From positions 3,268,501 to 3,332,500 of the forward strand of contig NZ_CP108430.1 of NCBI RefSeq assembly GCF_041435335.1: a DNA stretch of 64,000 bases, read 5' to 3'. Source of the stretch: Streptomyces sp. NBC_01283. GTDB taxonomy: Bacteria > Actinomycetota > Actinomycetes > Streptomycetales > Streptomycetaceae. The notes below the pieces were generated by a model, which saw only the letters and a program-made list of their open reading frames with translations, made no database searches and was not told the DNA's origin. This document shows, one piece after another, positions 38,132 to 47,764 of the stretch. The translations under genes were made by a program, and so were the position numbers. Position 1 is the first letter of the stretch; each line of letters opens with the position of its first letter.

Positions 38132-41041
38132 TCAACTGCTTGCCTCCTCGACTGTGTCCCCCATGGTTTCGGTACGTTCGTTCTGCTCGTTCTGCTCGTT
38201 CTGTTCGGTACGTTCGGTCAGCTCGGCCTCTACGTCGCGACGGCCGCTGATGGCTCCCTGGTGGAAGCCCCCGAGCCGCTTGCGCAGCGCTTCGGCGTCG
38301 ACGGAGCCGCTGCGCGCCTTGGGCACGGCGGGCTCGGGCGCGGTGATCTTGGGCGTGCGCTTGGGCAGCCCCTTGTCGGTGACGCGCTCCCACTTGGGGG
38401 CGGGGGCGGGGGCGGCTTCGGGGGCCACCGCTTCCGGCTCCTCGGGAGCCTTCGGCTCCTCCGGGGCGGGCGGAATGGCGAGTTCCATGGTCGTCTCGGG
38501 CGAAACCTCGGGCTCCGGCTCGGGCGCGCGCCCGGGCTCAGGCGCGGGCTCCGGCTCGCTCGCGGCTTCCGGTGCGGCCGTGGGCTCCGCCTCCGCCTCC
38601 GCGTCACGCACCGTCTGCTCGGCGGCCGCGATCAGCGGATCAGCGCCGACCGTCACGTCCGGCGCGTCCGTCGCTTCCGTCGCTTCCGGCGCGGTCGGCA
38701 CCGCGGTGGTCACCGCCGCACGCCCCGGCAGCACGTTGGAGTTCGCCTCGGCCTCCGAGCCGGGCAGGTGCACTGCGGGCGCTGCCCCGGCCACCGGAAC
38801 ACCGGCCGGCGGCGCACCCACCGCGGGCGCCGCGGCGAGGATCGACTTCGGCAGGACCACGACGGCCGCGACACCGCCCTGCTTCTGCTCGCGCAGCCGG
38901 ACCCGTGCACCGTGCCGCGCGGCGAGCCGGGCCACGACGTAGAGGCCGAGCCCGAGCCCGTCCCCGCTCTCCTGGTCGTACGCGTCGTCCGGACGGAATT
39001 CCGCGAGGCGGGAGTTGAGCTCCTCCATGCGGTCCTCGGTCACCCCTATGCCCTCGTCCTGCACGGAGAGCATGACCTCGCCGCTCTCCAGGAGCCATCC
39101 GGAGACCTCCACGGAGGCGTCCGGCGGCGAGAACGAGGTCGCGTTCTCCAGGAGCTCGGCGACCAGGTGGCTGATGTCGTCCGCGGCGAAGCCCGCGACG
39201 TGCGCGTGCGGCGGCAGTGTGGCGATGCGCACGCGCTCGTACCGCTCGATCTCGCTGACGGCGGCGCGCACGACGTCGACCAGCGGGACCGGTCCGGGGT
39301 GCTGGTGGCCGTGCTCGGCGCCCGCGAGGACCAGGAGGTTCTCGCTGTGGCGGCGCATGACCGTGGCGAAGTGGTCGAGCTTGAAGAGCGTGGCGAGGCG
39401 GTCGGGGTCCTGCTCGCGGTCCTCCAGGTTCTCGATGACGGCGAGCTGCCGCTCGACCAGGCCCAGGGTGCGCAGCGCCAGATTGACGAACGTGCCGTGG
39501 ATGGACTGCCGCACCCGCTCCAGGTGGGCGGAGGCCTCGGCCAGTTCGGCGCGCAGCGTCTCGCGCTCGTCGGCCATGGACTGCCGCTTGCCGATGAGGT
39601 GCTTGCGGTCGGCCTCAAGCGTGGTGAGGCGCTCGGTGAGGGCTGCCGCATGCTCGTGCAGCGCGTTGACGGACCGTACGACCTGGGCGAACTCGTCGTC
39701 GCGGCCCGTGAAGCGGATCGGCTCCTGGGGCGCGGGCTCGGTGGCGAGGCGGGCCGAGCCGATGCGCAGGACGGCGAGCGGGCGGGTCAGGCTGCGGGCC
39801 ATCGCCATGGAGACGCCGACCGCGACGAGCAGCGTGACGCCGATGAGCGCGACGCGGGCCTCCAGCGCCGTCACGTCGTCGTCGCGCAGCTGCGCGAGGT
39901 CCTTGGTGCGCTGCACGGTGAGCGCGGACTCGGCGCCGCGCATCATCTCGATGCGGGCGGAGAGCGCGGTGTCGAGCTTCTTGCGGTCGTAGCCGAGCTC
40001 GGCGACGGAGAGCGAGGGCTGGTCGGTTAGGCGGGCGAGGTACTTCTCGGCCGTGGTCACCTCACTGCCCGTGACCGTCGAGTCGTACGTGGAGCGGGCG
40101 CCGTCCGTGGCCGCGTCCCGGAAGTCGGCGAGGGCCGCCTGTGCGCGGACGTGGGCCTCCTGGCCCGCGGCGCTGAGGGCGTCACGGCTCTTGCTGCCCG
40201 CGGGGGACTCCTCGACCACCGTGGTGGGCAGTCCGGTGACGGGGTCGACGCCGGTACTCGTCTCCGTGGAGCGCGGGACGGCGAGGGTGGCGAGGAGCAG
40301 GCCGCGGGCGCTCGCGGCCTGTTCGACGGCGTGGTCCAGGTCGGCGAGGGCGTCGGCGCCCGAGCCCGCGCGGGGCGGGGTCTTCTCGGCGAGTTCGCGG
40401 GTGAGGCCGTGCAGTTCGGTGATGACGTTCGAGTACGCCGTGTGGGCTTCCAGAGCAGTGCTCTTGCCGGTGAGCGCCGCTCTGCGCACGGCGCCGATGT
40501 CGGCGAGGTCCGCGCGCAGGCCGGCCGGGGCGTCGGCGGTGCGCAGCTCCTCGATCTGGCGGTCCACGCGGGCGCTGCGGTTCTCGGAGAGGCCCTTGCC
40601 CTGCGGGCGGCCCGCCGCGATGAACGAGGTGACCTCGTCGCGCTCGTCGGCCAGCGAGTGGCCGAGGGACACGGCCTCCTGGGTGTGCTCGGCGAGGGTC
40701 ACGAGCTGCTGCGCGTCGCTCAGTTGCCCGGAGGCTGCGATGATCGCGGGCGCTCCGGCCCCGGCGATCGCGGCGGCCACGACGGCGACGGCGACGATCA
40801 GCCGATTGCGCACGCGTGCGGTGGGCTTGGAATGGACGGACTTCTGGGGCTGCACGGGCTTCGAGCCGTCAGGAGCCGTCACGGCGGAGGCGGTCCGCCC
40901 TTCCGCCGCGGTCTCGGGGGCCTCTCCCGCTGTGGGCTCGGGCGAGCGCTCCGTAGGGGTGGTCGCGCCCGGCGTGGCTCCTTCGGGAGCCGTCTGCTTG
41001 CCCTTGCGCCCAGGCCGCATCTTCTGCACCGGTGCTCGCAT
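38132..41041 (-). CDS. cvnA: Conservon sensor kinase CvnA (nitrate/sulphonate-sensing type)
   Basis: A protein of about 969 residues from ATG 41041 (ATG 41020 also possible). It has a cytoplasmic Pro/Thr-rich start, a first helix (LIVAVAVVAAAIAGAGAPAI), a large extracytoplasmic helical nitrate-sensor-like (NIT) domain, a second helix and HAMP near residues 390-450. A dimerisation helix and an HATPase domain follow (ENATSFSPP N box, QDEGIGV, GDGLGLGLYVVA). No standard phospho-His motif is obvious, as in other CvnA proteins. The C-terminal 270 residues are Pro/Ala/Glu-rich and disordered, ending in EQNEQNEQNE repeats. Confidence 0.92.
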   Translation of the reverse strand: MRAPVQKMRPGRKGKQTAPEGATPGATTPTERSPEPTAGEAPETAAEGRTASAVTAPDGSKPVQPQKSVHSKPTARVRNRLIVAVAVVAAAIAGAGAPAIIAASGQLSDAQQLVTLAEHTQEAVSLGHSLADERDEVTSFIAAGRPQGKGLSENRSARVDRQIEELRTADAPAGLRADLADIGAVRRAALTGKSTALEAHTAYSNVITELHGLTRELAEKTPPRAGSGADALADLDHAVEQAASARGLLLATLAVPRSTETSTGVDPVTGLPTTVVEESPAGSKSRDALSAAGQEAHVRAQAALADFRDAATDGARSTYDSTVTGSEVTTAEKYLARLTDQPSLSVAELGYDRKKLDTALSARIEMMRGAESALTVQRTKDLAQLRDDDVTALEARVALIGVTLLVAVGVSMAMARSLTRPLAVLRIGSARLATEPAPQEPIRFTGRDDEFAQVVRSVNALHEHAAALTERLTTLEADRKHLIGKRQSMADERETLRAELAEASAHLERVRQSIHGTFVNLALRTLGLVERQLAVIENLEDREQDPDRLATLFKLDHFATVMRRHSENLLVLAGAEHGHQHPGPVPLVDVVRAAVSEIERYERVRIATLPPHAHVAGFAADDISHLVAELLENATSFSPPDASVEVSGWLLESGEVMLSVQDEGIGVTEDRMEELNSRLAEFRPDDAYDQESGDGLGLGLYVVARLAARHGARVRLREQKQGGVAAVVVLPKSILAAAPAVGAPPAGVPVAGAAPAVHLPGSEAEANSNVLPGRAAVTTAVPTAPEATEATDAPDVTVGADPLIAAAEQTVRDAEAEAEPTAAPEAASEPEPAPEPGRAPEPEPEVSPETTMELAIPPAPEEPKAPEEPEAVAPEAAPAPAPKWERVTDKGLPKRTPKITAPEPAVPKARSGSVDAEALRKRLGGFHQGAISGRRDVEAELTERTEQNEQNEQNERTETMGDTVEEASS

Positions 41042-41395
41042 TCTTGTTTTTCGTCTGCCCAGGGGCCCGGGTGACGATCCGTCAACACACGCGCCCCCAG
41101 GTACGGCTCCAGACCCTTCCAGTGCCGATGGGTGGCAGTCGTGCATCACATGCCTGGCCACCCGAAGGAGTGAACATCGGCGGGGAGTTGGCGAGCAAGT
41201 CCCGCCCCGGGCCGAAAGTCTCGGCCACGGTGCGCCGGTTGGACGTCGACCGCAGGCTTTGGCAGGATTCGCCGCCACACGCCGACGGAAGCGATCATTC
41301 CGACTGAATTCCGGCGTCTGACCTGCCGGTCCTGGCCGCCCCTCGCGTTTGCCACCTCCGGATGACCTTGTGAAGGCCTCGTGCAGACTGGCTGA
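41042..41395. other. Divergent intergenic region between cvnA and the PP2C gene
   Basis: These 354 bases must hold the divergent promoters of the conservon operon and the PP2C-like gene. I see no gene and no clear -10/-35 pair or repeat. Confidence 0.4.
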
Positions 41396-42241
41396 ATGCG
41401 CATCGAACTCGCCACCGAGCCCGGCGACCCCGCACGCCCCAACGAGGACTATGCCTCGGTGATCCTTCCCGCGGCCGGACAGGGCGGTTCGCTCGTCCTC
41501 CTGGATGGGGTGACTCCGCCTGCCGGAGATGACGGCTGCCTGCATTCCGTCCCTTGGTTCACGGCGCGACTCGGGGGCGCACTGGGGGAACTGTCCGTTT
41601 CGCGACGGGATATGACGCTCTCCGAGATCCTCGCGGCGGCGATCGTGCGCACCGCGGAGGCCCATTGTGAAACTTGTGACCTTTCTCACCCGCGTACGCC
41701 TCAGGCCACCGTGATTCTGGTGCGTTGGGACGAGGAGCAGGTCGAACACCTCGTCCTGTCCGACTCCGCGCTCCTGATGGCGGGCCCGGACGGCCGGGTC
41801 ACGCCGGTCCTCGACGAGCGTCTCGCCGAACTGCCCCCGAGGATCCGCGCGATGCGCGACGCGGTCCGCGCGATGCCGCGCGGCTCGGCCGAGCGTGAGG
41901 TGGCGGGCCGCGCGTACGGGGCCGCCGTGGAGGCCCTGCGCAACGCGGAGGACGGCTTCTTCACCGCGGCGGCGGATCCCTCGGCGGCATCCCGCGCGGT
42001 CACGGGCACCTGGCCCCGCTCCGAGGTGACGGCGGTGGCGGCCCTGACGGACGGGGTGGGCCGCTGGGTCGAGACGTTCCGCCAGGGCGACTGGGCGGAA
42101 TGCTTCACGCTCCTGCGCAAGGACGGCCCGCAACGCCTGGTGGACCGGGTCCGGGAACTGGAACGAGCGGACCCCGAGGGCACGGCGTACCCCCGGGGGA
42201 AGCGGCACGACGACGCGGCGGTGGTGTACGCGGAGCTGTGA
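41396..42241 (+). CDS. PP2C-like (PPM family) protein phosphatase
   Basis: A 281-residue protein with PPM-family landmarks: RPNEDYASV near residue 15, LVLLDGVTPP, HLVLSDSALLM, VAALTDGVGRWVE and a C-terminal RHDDAAVVYAEL. The metal-binding Asp residues are at least partly kept (NED, LDG, TDG, HDD). It probably removes phosphate from Ser/Thr or acts as a divergent signalling relative. It is divergent from the conservon operon, so a link to Cvn signalling is possible but only by position. Confidence 0.75.
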   Translation: MRIELATEPGDPARPNEDYASVILPAAGQGGSLVLLDGVTPPAGDDGCLHSVPWFTARLGGALGELSVSRRDMTLSEILAAAIVRTAEAHCETCDLSHPRTPQATVILVRWDEEQVEHLVLSDSALLMAGPDGRVTPVLDERLAELPPRIRAMRDAVRAMPRGSAEREVAGRAYGAAVEALRNAEDGFFTAAADPSAASRAVTGTWPRSEVTAVAALTDGVGRWVETFRQGDWAECFTLLRKDGPQRLVDRVRELERADPEGTAYPRGKRHDDAAVVYAEL

Positions 42242-42249
42242 AAGCCCCT

Positions 42250-42480
42250 CTGGGGGCGCGAGGAACGGCGCGGGCAGCCCCGTAAGGGGCGCGAGGAACG
42301 GCGCGAGCAACCGCAACGGGCCCGCAGGCGACAGGGCACGGACGCCCTCCAAGGGGCGCGGGGAACTGAGCGAGCAACCACGACCGGCCCGCAGGCGACA
42401 CCCGGCGGACGACCCCCAAGGGGCGCGGGGAACTGCGCGACAAGCCACAGCCCACCCGCAGACAGAATCGCGCCCCGACT
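42250..42480. repeat. Cluster of Streptomyces interspersed repeats
   Basis: Four degenerate copies of a unit related to AGGGGCGCGGGGAACTGCGC followed by a CCCGCAG-containing half lie at about 42250, 42284, 42353 and 42417. Units of this kind recur between genes in many Streptomyces genomes, usually near gene ends. They account for the spurious reading frames here. They sit between the PP2C and MarR stop codons, where they may serve in termination or RNA processing. Confidence 0.65.
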
Positions 42481-42492
42481 ACGCCCCGCCCC

Positions 42493-42981
42493 TCAGGACT
42501 CCGGGGACTCGTTCAGCTGCCGCAGCAAGCGGGCCAGCTCCGCCACCTCCACCCGGTCCCACCCGGCCAGCTTCCGCACGTACTGCTCCCGCCGCCCCGC
42601 CCGCACCGTACGGAACCGCGTACCGCCCTCCTCGGTGAGGTGCACCAGCCACGCCCGCCCGTCGGCGGGGTCGGGCTCGCGGGCGACGAGCCCGAGCTCC
42701 TCTAGGGCCCGCAGCTGACGACTCATCGTCGCCTTGCCGACGCCGATGTACGCGGCGAGATCCGTGGCCCGCTGCGGACCCGAGTCGTCGAGGCAGACCA
42801 GGAGTCCGTACGCGGCCGGCTCCAGATCGGGGTGGACCTGGCGCGCCATCTCTCCGGAGGAGGCCCGCGCCCGGCGCAGCAGCAGCGTCAACTCCCGCTC
42901 CAGGGAGAGGAACTCGCGGTCGACCCCCCTGTTCACGTCGGCCCCACCGTCGTTCTCGCCCTCGTGCACTTCAGCACCCAT
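42493..42981 (-). CDS. MarR-family transcriptional regulator
   Basis: A protein of 162 residues from ATG 42981. The winged HTH is typical: DLAAYIGVGKATMSRQLRAL then GLVAREPDPADGRAWLVHLT. Dimerisation helices lie at both ends. Any ligand is unknown. The gene is divergent from the GH25 lysozyme with about 280 bases between, where sites for both genes may lie. The longer frame upstream of the chosen start lacks MarR character. Confidence 0.88.
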   Translation of the reverse strand: MGAEVHEGENDGGADVNRGVDREFLSLERELTLLLRRARASSGEMARQVHPDLEPAAYGLLVCLDDSGPQRATDLAAYIGVGKATMSRQLRALEELGLVAREPDPADGRAWLVHLTEEGGTRFRTVRAGRREQYVRKLAGWDRVEVAELARLLRQLNESPES

Positions 42982-43259
42982 GGCACGCTTTCTTTCCGGA
43001 TCAGAGAAGTTTTCCGCCCCGCACGGCGGCAGACACCCGCGTCGGCCCATCGCCGCAGCTCGACCAGTATTTCGTAACGCCCCCGGGGGCCATGCCGCGG
43101 ACACCGCCGCAGGAGTAGACCAACGGCAGACACCGGACCCCCTTCCCAGCCACAGGTCTACGTGCGTAGCGTCGTACGTGACATGTTCACACCACGTCAT
43201 GTCGACAGGTCCCCCCACGAGCTCCATCGAGCTCAATCGAGGCCTACGGAGGCACGCAC

Positions 43260-44102
43260 ATGCCCGTGCACAGACCCGGAACCCCCCGCCGCTCGCACCG
43301 GTCAGCGGCCGGAATCCTGCTCTCAGTCCTCTCCGCGCTCTCCCTCCTCCTCACGCTGCCGGGCGCCGCACAGGCCAGCGGCGGCGATGACACCCCGCCC
43401 CGCGGCTCCGCCCGCATGGGACAGGGCGTCATCGAGCACGACGGGCAGGGCAGTCTGCCGCCCGGCGGCGACGCCGTACAGACCGAAGGCGTCGACGTCA
43501 GCAGCCACCAGGGCAACGTCGCGTGGTCGACGCTCTGGAACAGCGGTGTGAAGTGGGCCTACGTGAAGGCCACCGAGGGGACGTACTACAAGAACCCCTA
43601 CTTCGCCCAGCAGTACAACGGTTCGTACAACGTGGGCATGATCCGCGGCTCCTACCACTTCGCGACCCCCGACACCACGAGCGGCGCCACCCAGGCCAAC
43701 TACTTCGTGGACAACGGCGGCGGCTGGTCGCGCGACGGCAGGACGCTGCCGGGCGCGCTCGACATCGAGTGGAACCCGTACGGGGCGGCCTGCTTCGGCA
43801 AGTCCCAGTCCGCGATGGTCACCTGGATCCGTGACTTCCTGAACCAGTACAAGGCACGCACCGGGCGTGACGCCGTGATCTACACGGCCACCAGCTGGTG
43901 GAAGCAGTGCACCGGCAACTACGGGGGCTTCGCCGCCAACAACCCGCTCTGGATCGCCCGTTACAACACCTCTCCGGGTGAGCTCCCGGCCGGCTGGGGC
44001 GTGCAGACGATGTGGCAGTACACCTCGACCGGTCCGACGGTCGGTGACCACAACAAGTTCAACGGCGCACTGGACAGGGTGCAGGCACTCGCCAACGGCT
44101 GA
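43260..44102 (+). CDS. Secreted GH25 muramidase (lysozyme)
   Basis: A 280-residue secreted protein with a signal peptide (cleavage near AQASG, about residue 41). The GH25 domain starts at EGVDVSSHQGNVAW and contains AYVKATEGTYYKNP and LPGALDIEWNP, carrying the catalytic acidic residues. It ends with WGVQTMWQYTSTG and DHNKFNG. It cuts the MurNAc-GlcNAc bond in peptidoglycan. A GACATG-N12-CATGTC inverted repeat lies about 57 bases upstream (43180-43203). A terminator hairpin follows. Confidence 0.95.
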   Translation: MPVHRPGTPRRSHRSAAGILLSVLSALSLLLTLPGAAQASGGDDTPPRGSARMGQGVIEHDGQGSLPPGGDAVQTEGVDVSSHQGNVAWSTLWNSGVKWAYVKATEGTYYKNPYFAQQYNGSYNVGMIRGSYHFATPDTTSGATQANYFVDNGGGWSRDGRTLPGALDIEWNPYGAACFGKSQSAMVTWIRDFLNQYKARTGRDAVIYTATSWWKQCTGNYGGFAANNPLWIARYNTSPGELPAGWGVQTMWQYTSTGPTVGDHNKFNGALDRVQALANG

Positions 44103-44134
44103 GCCAACGGCTGAGTCCGCCCCCCGGCGCACAA

Positions 44135-44166
44135 GGGCCCGGAACCCCTCTCGGGGTCCCGGGTCC
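44135..44166. terminator. Bidirectional terminator between GH25 and lon
   Basis: A 14-base-pair stem with one mismatch and one G-U pair (44135-44148 with 44153-44166) and a TCTC loop lies between the convergent stop codons at 44102 and 44213. Confidence 0.75.
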
Positions 44167-44212
44167 TCACGCACCGGCCTCCGCGGGCGGAGCCCGCTGA
44201 TGGGCCCAGCCG

Positions 44213-46642
44213 TCACGCGGCGGCCGGGACCCTCACCTCGGCCTCCGTCAGGGCCAGTTCGAGCACCTGGCGGACATCCGTCACCGGGTGGACGTCCAGC
44301 TTCTCCAGGATCTCCGCCGGGACGTCGTCCAGGTCGGCCTCGTTCCGCTTCGGGATGATCACCGTGGTGATCCCCGCGCGGTGCGCGGCCAGCAGCTTCT
44401 GCTTGACGCCGCCGATCGGCAGGACGCGCCCGGTCAGCGAGACCTCACCGGTCATGGCCACATCCGTACGGACGAGCCGGCCGCTGAGCAGCGAGGCGAG
44501 GGCGGTCGTCATGGTGACGCCCGCGCTCGGCCCGTCCTTGGGGACCGCGCCCGCCGGGAAGTGGATGTGCACGCCGCGTTCCTTCAGGTCCGCGACGGGC
44601 AGCTCCAGTTCGGCGCCGCGCGAGCGCAGGAAGGAGAGCGCGATCTGCGCGGACTCCTTCATCACGTCGCCGAGCTGACCGGTCAGGGTCAGTCCCGCCG
44701 CGCCGGTCTCGGGATCCGCGAGCGACGCCTCGACGAAGAGCACGTCGCCTCCCGCGCCGGTGACCGCGAGCCCGGTGGCCACGCCCGGCACCGCCGTGCG
44801 CCGCTCGGCCGGGTCCTGCGCCGACTCGGGCACGTGGTGCGGGCGCCCGATGAGACCGCGCAGATCCTCGTCGCCGACGGTGAACGGAAGCTCCCTCTCA
44901 CCCAGTTCGTGCTGCGCCGCGACCTTGCGGAGCAGCCGCGCCACGGACCGCTCCAGGTTCCGTACACCGGCTTCCCGGGTGTACTCCCCCGCGAGCTTGC
45001 GCAGCGCGCTCTCGTCCAGGGTCACCTCGTCCGACTGCAGACCGGCCCGCTCCAGCTGGCGCGGGAGCAGGTGGTCGCGGGCGATGACGACCTTCTCGTC
45101 CTCGGTGTAGCCGTCGAGCCTGACCAGCTCCATGCGGTCGAGCAGCGCCTCGGGGATGGCCTCGATGACGTTCGCCGTGGCCAGGAAGACCACGTCACTG
45201 AGGTCGAGCTCGACCTCCAGGTAGTGGTCGCGGAAGGTGTGGTTCTGCGCCGGGTCGAGGACTTCGAGGAGGGCGGCGGCCGGGTCGCCCCGGAAGTCGG
45301 AGCCCACCTTGTCGATCTCGTCGAGGAGCACGACCGGGTTCATGGACCCGGCCTCCTTGATGGCCCGCACGATCCGGCCGGGCAGCGCCCCGACGTACGT
45401 ACGACGGTGGCCGCGGATCTCCGCCTCGTCGCGTACGCCGCCGAGCGCGACCCGCACGAACTTGCGGCCCATGGCGTGCGCCACGGACTCGCCGAGCGAG
45501 GTCTTGCCGACGCCGGGCGGGCCGACGAGGGCCAGCACCGCGCCGCCGCGACGGCCGCCGACGACCCCGAGACCGCGGTCGCTGCGGCGCTTGCGCACCG
45601 CGAGGTACTCGGTGATGCGCTCCTTCACGTCCTGCAGGCCCGCGTGCTCGGCATCGAGGATGTTCTGGGCGCCCTTGATGTCGTACTCGTCCTCGGTCCG
45701 CTCGTTCCAGGGCAGTTCGAGGACGGTGTCGAGCCAGGTCCTGATCCAGGAGCCCTCGGGCGACTGGTCGCTGGACCGCTCCAGCTTGTCGACTTCCTTG
45801 AGGGCGGCCTCGCGGACGTTCTCGGGGAGGTCGGCGGCCTCTACGCGAGTGCGGTAGTCGTCGGACTCCTCGGCCGAGTCCTTGCTGTCGCCGTTGATCT
45901 CGCGCAGCTCCTTGCGCACGGCGTCCAGCTGGCGCCGCAGCAGGAACTCGCGCTGCTGCTTGTCGACGCCTTCCTGGACGTCCTTGGCGATGGACTCGGC
46001 GACATCCTGCTCGGCGAGGTGCTCGCGCAGCTGCTCGGTGGCCAGCTTCAGGCGGGCGGCCGGGTCGTCGGTCTCCAGGAGCGCGACCTTCTGCTGGGTG
46101 GAGAGGAAGGGGGAGTATCCGGAGTTGTCGGCAAGGGCGGAGACGTCGTCGATCTGGGTGACACGGTCGACGACCTGCCAGGCCCCGCGCTTCTTCAGCC
46201 AGCTGGTGGCGAGCGCCTTGTACTCCTTGACCAGCTCGGTGACGGCACCCGGCAGCGGATCGGGCACGGTCTCGTCGACCTTGACCCCTTCCACCCAGAG
46301 CGCGGCACCCGGCCCGGTCGTCCCGGCACCGATCCGCACCCGGGAACGGCCGCGGATGAGCGCGCCGGGGTCGCCGTCGGAGAGCCGGCCGACCTGCTCC
46401 ACGGTGCCGAGGACGCCGGTCGCGGCGTACGTCCCGTCGATGCGCGGAACAAGAAGGACCTGCGGCTTGCTGCTCCCGGTGGAGCGGGCCGCCGCCTGGG
46501 CGGCCTCCACCGCGGCGCGCACGTCGGCATCGGACAGGTCGAACGGAACCACCATGCCGGGCAGGACAACCTCGTCGTCGAGCGGCAGCACGGGCAGTGT
46601 GAGAGGCGTGGACGCCTTCGGCTCAGTGGACTCAGCAGACAT
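44213..46642 (-). CDS. lon: ATP-dependent protease Lon
   Basis: A protein of 809 residues from ATG 46642 (GGGGAG upstream). It has the N-terminal LON substrate domain ([19 protein letters not shown]), a coiled-coil linker, an AAA+ ATPase with [10 protein letters not shown] and LLDEIDKVG, and the protease domain with catalytic Ser706 ([10 protein letters not shown]) and Lys749 ([10 protein letters not shown]). It degrades misfolded and regulatory proteins. HspR-type sites lie directly upstream, and lon is a known member of the Streptomyces HspR regulon. Confidence 0.97.
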   Translation of the reverse strand: MSAESTEPKASTPLTLPVLPLDDEVVLPGMVVPFDLSDADVRAAVEAAQAAARSTGSSKPQVLLVPRIDGTYAATGVLGTVEQVGRLSDGDPGALIRGRSRVRIGAGTTGPGAALWVEGVKVDETVPDPLPGAVTELVKEYKALATSWLKKRGAWQVVDRVTQIDDVSALADNSGYSPFLSTQQKVALLETDDPAARLKLATEQLREHLAEQDVAESIAKDVQEGVDKQQREFLLRRQLDAVRKELREINGDSKDSAEESDDYRTRVEAADLPENVREAALKEVDKLERSSDQSPEGSWIRTWLDTVLELPWNERTEDEYDIKGAQNILDAEHAGLQDVKERITEYLAVRKRRSDRGLGVVGGRRGGAVLALVGPPGVGKTSLGESVAHAMGRKFVRVALGGVRDEAEIRGHRRTYVGALPGRIVRAIKEAGSMNPVVLLDEIDKVGSDFRGDPAAALLEVLDPAQNHTFRDHYLEVELDLSDVVFLATANVIEAIPEALLDRMELVRLDGYTEDEKVVIARDHLLPRQLERAGLQSDEVTLDESALRKLAGEYTREAGVRNLERSVARLLRKVAAQHELGERELPFTVGDEDLRGLIGRPHHVPESAQDPAERRTAVPGVATGLAVTGAGGDVLFVEASLADPETGAAGLTLTGQLGDVMKESAQIALSFLRSRGAELELPVADLKERGVHIHFPAGAVPKDGPSAGVTMTTALASLLSGRLVRTDVAMTGEVSLTGRVLPIGGVKQKLLAAHRAGITTVIIPKRNEADLDDVPAEILEKLDVHPVTDVRQVLELALTEAEVRVPAAA

Positions 46643-46664
46643 GATCTCCCCTTCGGCATTCAAG

Positions 46665-46694
46665 TTGAGCTATGTGGACTCAATGCTCGTGAGT
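46665..46694 (-). promoter_or_regulatory. HspR-type operator (HAIR motif) upstream of lon
   Basis: TTGAGC-N7-ACTCAA (46665-46683) matches the HAIR consensus CTTGAGT-N7-ACTCAAG. It shares its right arm with a second dyad ACTCA-N7-TGAGT (46678-46694). Repressor HspR binds such sites, so lon should be heat inducible. Confidence 0.8.
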
Positions 46695-46800
46695 CCATGA
46701 ATGTTCCCCAAGAGGTGTTCGCTGTGAGCGATCACGTCGGTACGTGCGGAAACGCCGCACGGCGAAGGGTGACGCCGCACGGCGGAGGGTGAAGGGAAGG

Positions 46801-47595
46801 TCAGGCGGGCGGGCGCCACCGGCGCACCAGCGGCCACGTGGCGACACCGAGCGACAGGGCGAGCAGATGACCCCAGTTGGTCATCGGGTCCGCGAAGGCG
46901 ATGAGGTCGTCGATGAGCATCCCGCCGAACCCGGCGAGCACCAGCCACCGCAGCCACGGCCTGAAGAGCCCCGCGAGGGCGCCGACGCTCGCCGCGACGC
47001 CGAAGCTGATGCCGTAGTCGAGGCGGTGCAGGGAGCTGTGGGGCAGGTGGCCCGCGAGGACGGAGAGCCCGACCGGGACCTCGGTCGCGAGGGTGGCCAC
47101 GACATGGCCGAGCAGAAAGACGCCCGCCGCGCGGAGCGCGCCTATGCGGCGCTCCAGGGCGGTGAGGACCAGCAGGAAGCCGATCGCGTACGGCGACGCG
47201 ATGCCACCGGCGATCCACAGGGCGCTGGCCACCAGGACGAGCAGCGGCTCCTGCGCCAGATGCGCGACGTCCGTGCTGGAGTGCCGGTGCAGCGCCGAGA
47301 TCAGGGACGGGGCCGCGTACGAGGTCAGGAGGGACGTCACGGCGAGGATCGCCGCGAAGCCGAACGTGAAGGGCGTGCCCGTGGGAGTCGGCAGCAGCCG
47401 CCAGGGGCGCAGACGGCGCAGGTGTGCGGCGACCCCGCCGGGCGCGGTTACGGCACCGGGGGCGGCACTCGCCTCATGGACCGGTTCCGGGACGACCACC
47501 CCGGGCACTGGCCCCCGCTGACACGGAATGCCGTCGAGGCCGGGCTCGGCGATCCCCTCGGGTGCCGTGGTGGCAGCCGACGCACTCCGGTTCAC
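46801..47595 (-). CDS. Rhomboid-like membrane protein
   Basis: A 264-residue protein with a long cytoplasmic N-terminus and about six membrane helices. RLDYGISFGVAASVGALAG holds a GxSxG-like serine in a helix, and NWGHLLALSLGVA holds a histidine in the last helix. This is the Ser/His layout of rhomboid intramembrane proteases. Because the serine motif is GISFG rather than GxSG, activity is uncertain. It reads towards lon. Confidence 0.7.
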   Translation of the reverse strand: MNRSASAATTAPEGIAEPGLDGIPCQRGPVPGVVVPEPVHEASAAPGAVTAPGGVAAHLRRLRPWRLLPTPTGTPFTFGFAAILAVTSLLTSYAAPSLISALHRHSSTDVAHLAQEPLLVLVASALWIAGGIASPYAIGFLLVLTALERRIGALRAAGVFLLGHVVATLATEVPVGLSVLAGHLPHSSLHRLDYGISFGVAASVGALAGLFRPWLRWLVLAGFGGMLIDDLIAFADPMTNWGHLLALSLGVATWPLVRRWRPPA

Positions 47596-47764
47596 GGTGA
47601 GGCGCTCCTTCCGTCACGTCCACCCTTTGATGATTTTTCCGGTGCTGTCTATGACCGGCGCCACGTGAGACGCGAATCACATCAACCTCACAGGTCAAAA
47701 GCGCGTCCGCGCCGGCCCGCGCTTCTTGAGTCTCCCCCGATCCCGCGCCCCTACGCTGGCCGCC

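Noticed and set aside
41042..42448. Extension of cvnA upstream to about 1438 residues
   Set aside because: The extra part overlaps the PP2C gene and the repeat cluster. It reads as low-complexity sequence and lacks the features of CvnA N-termini.
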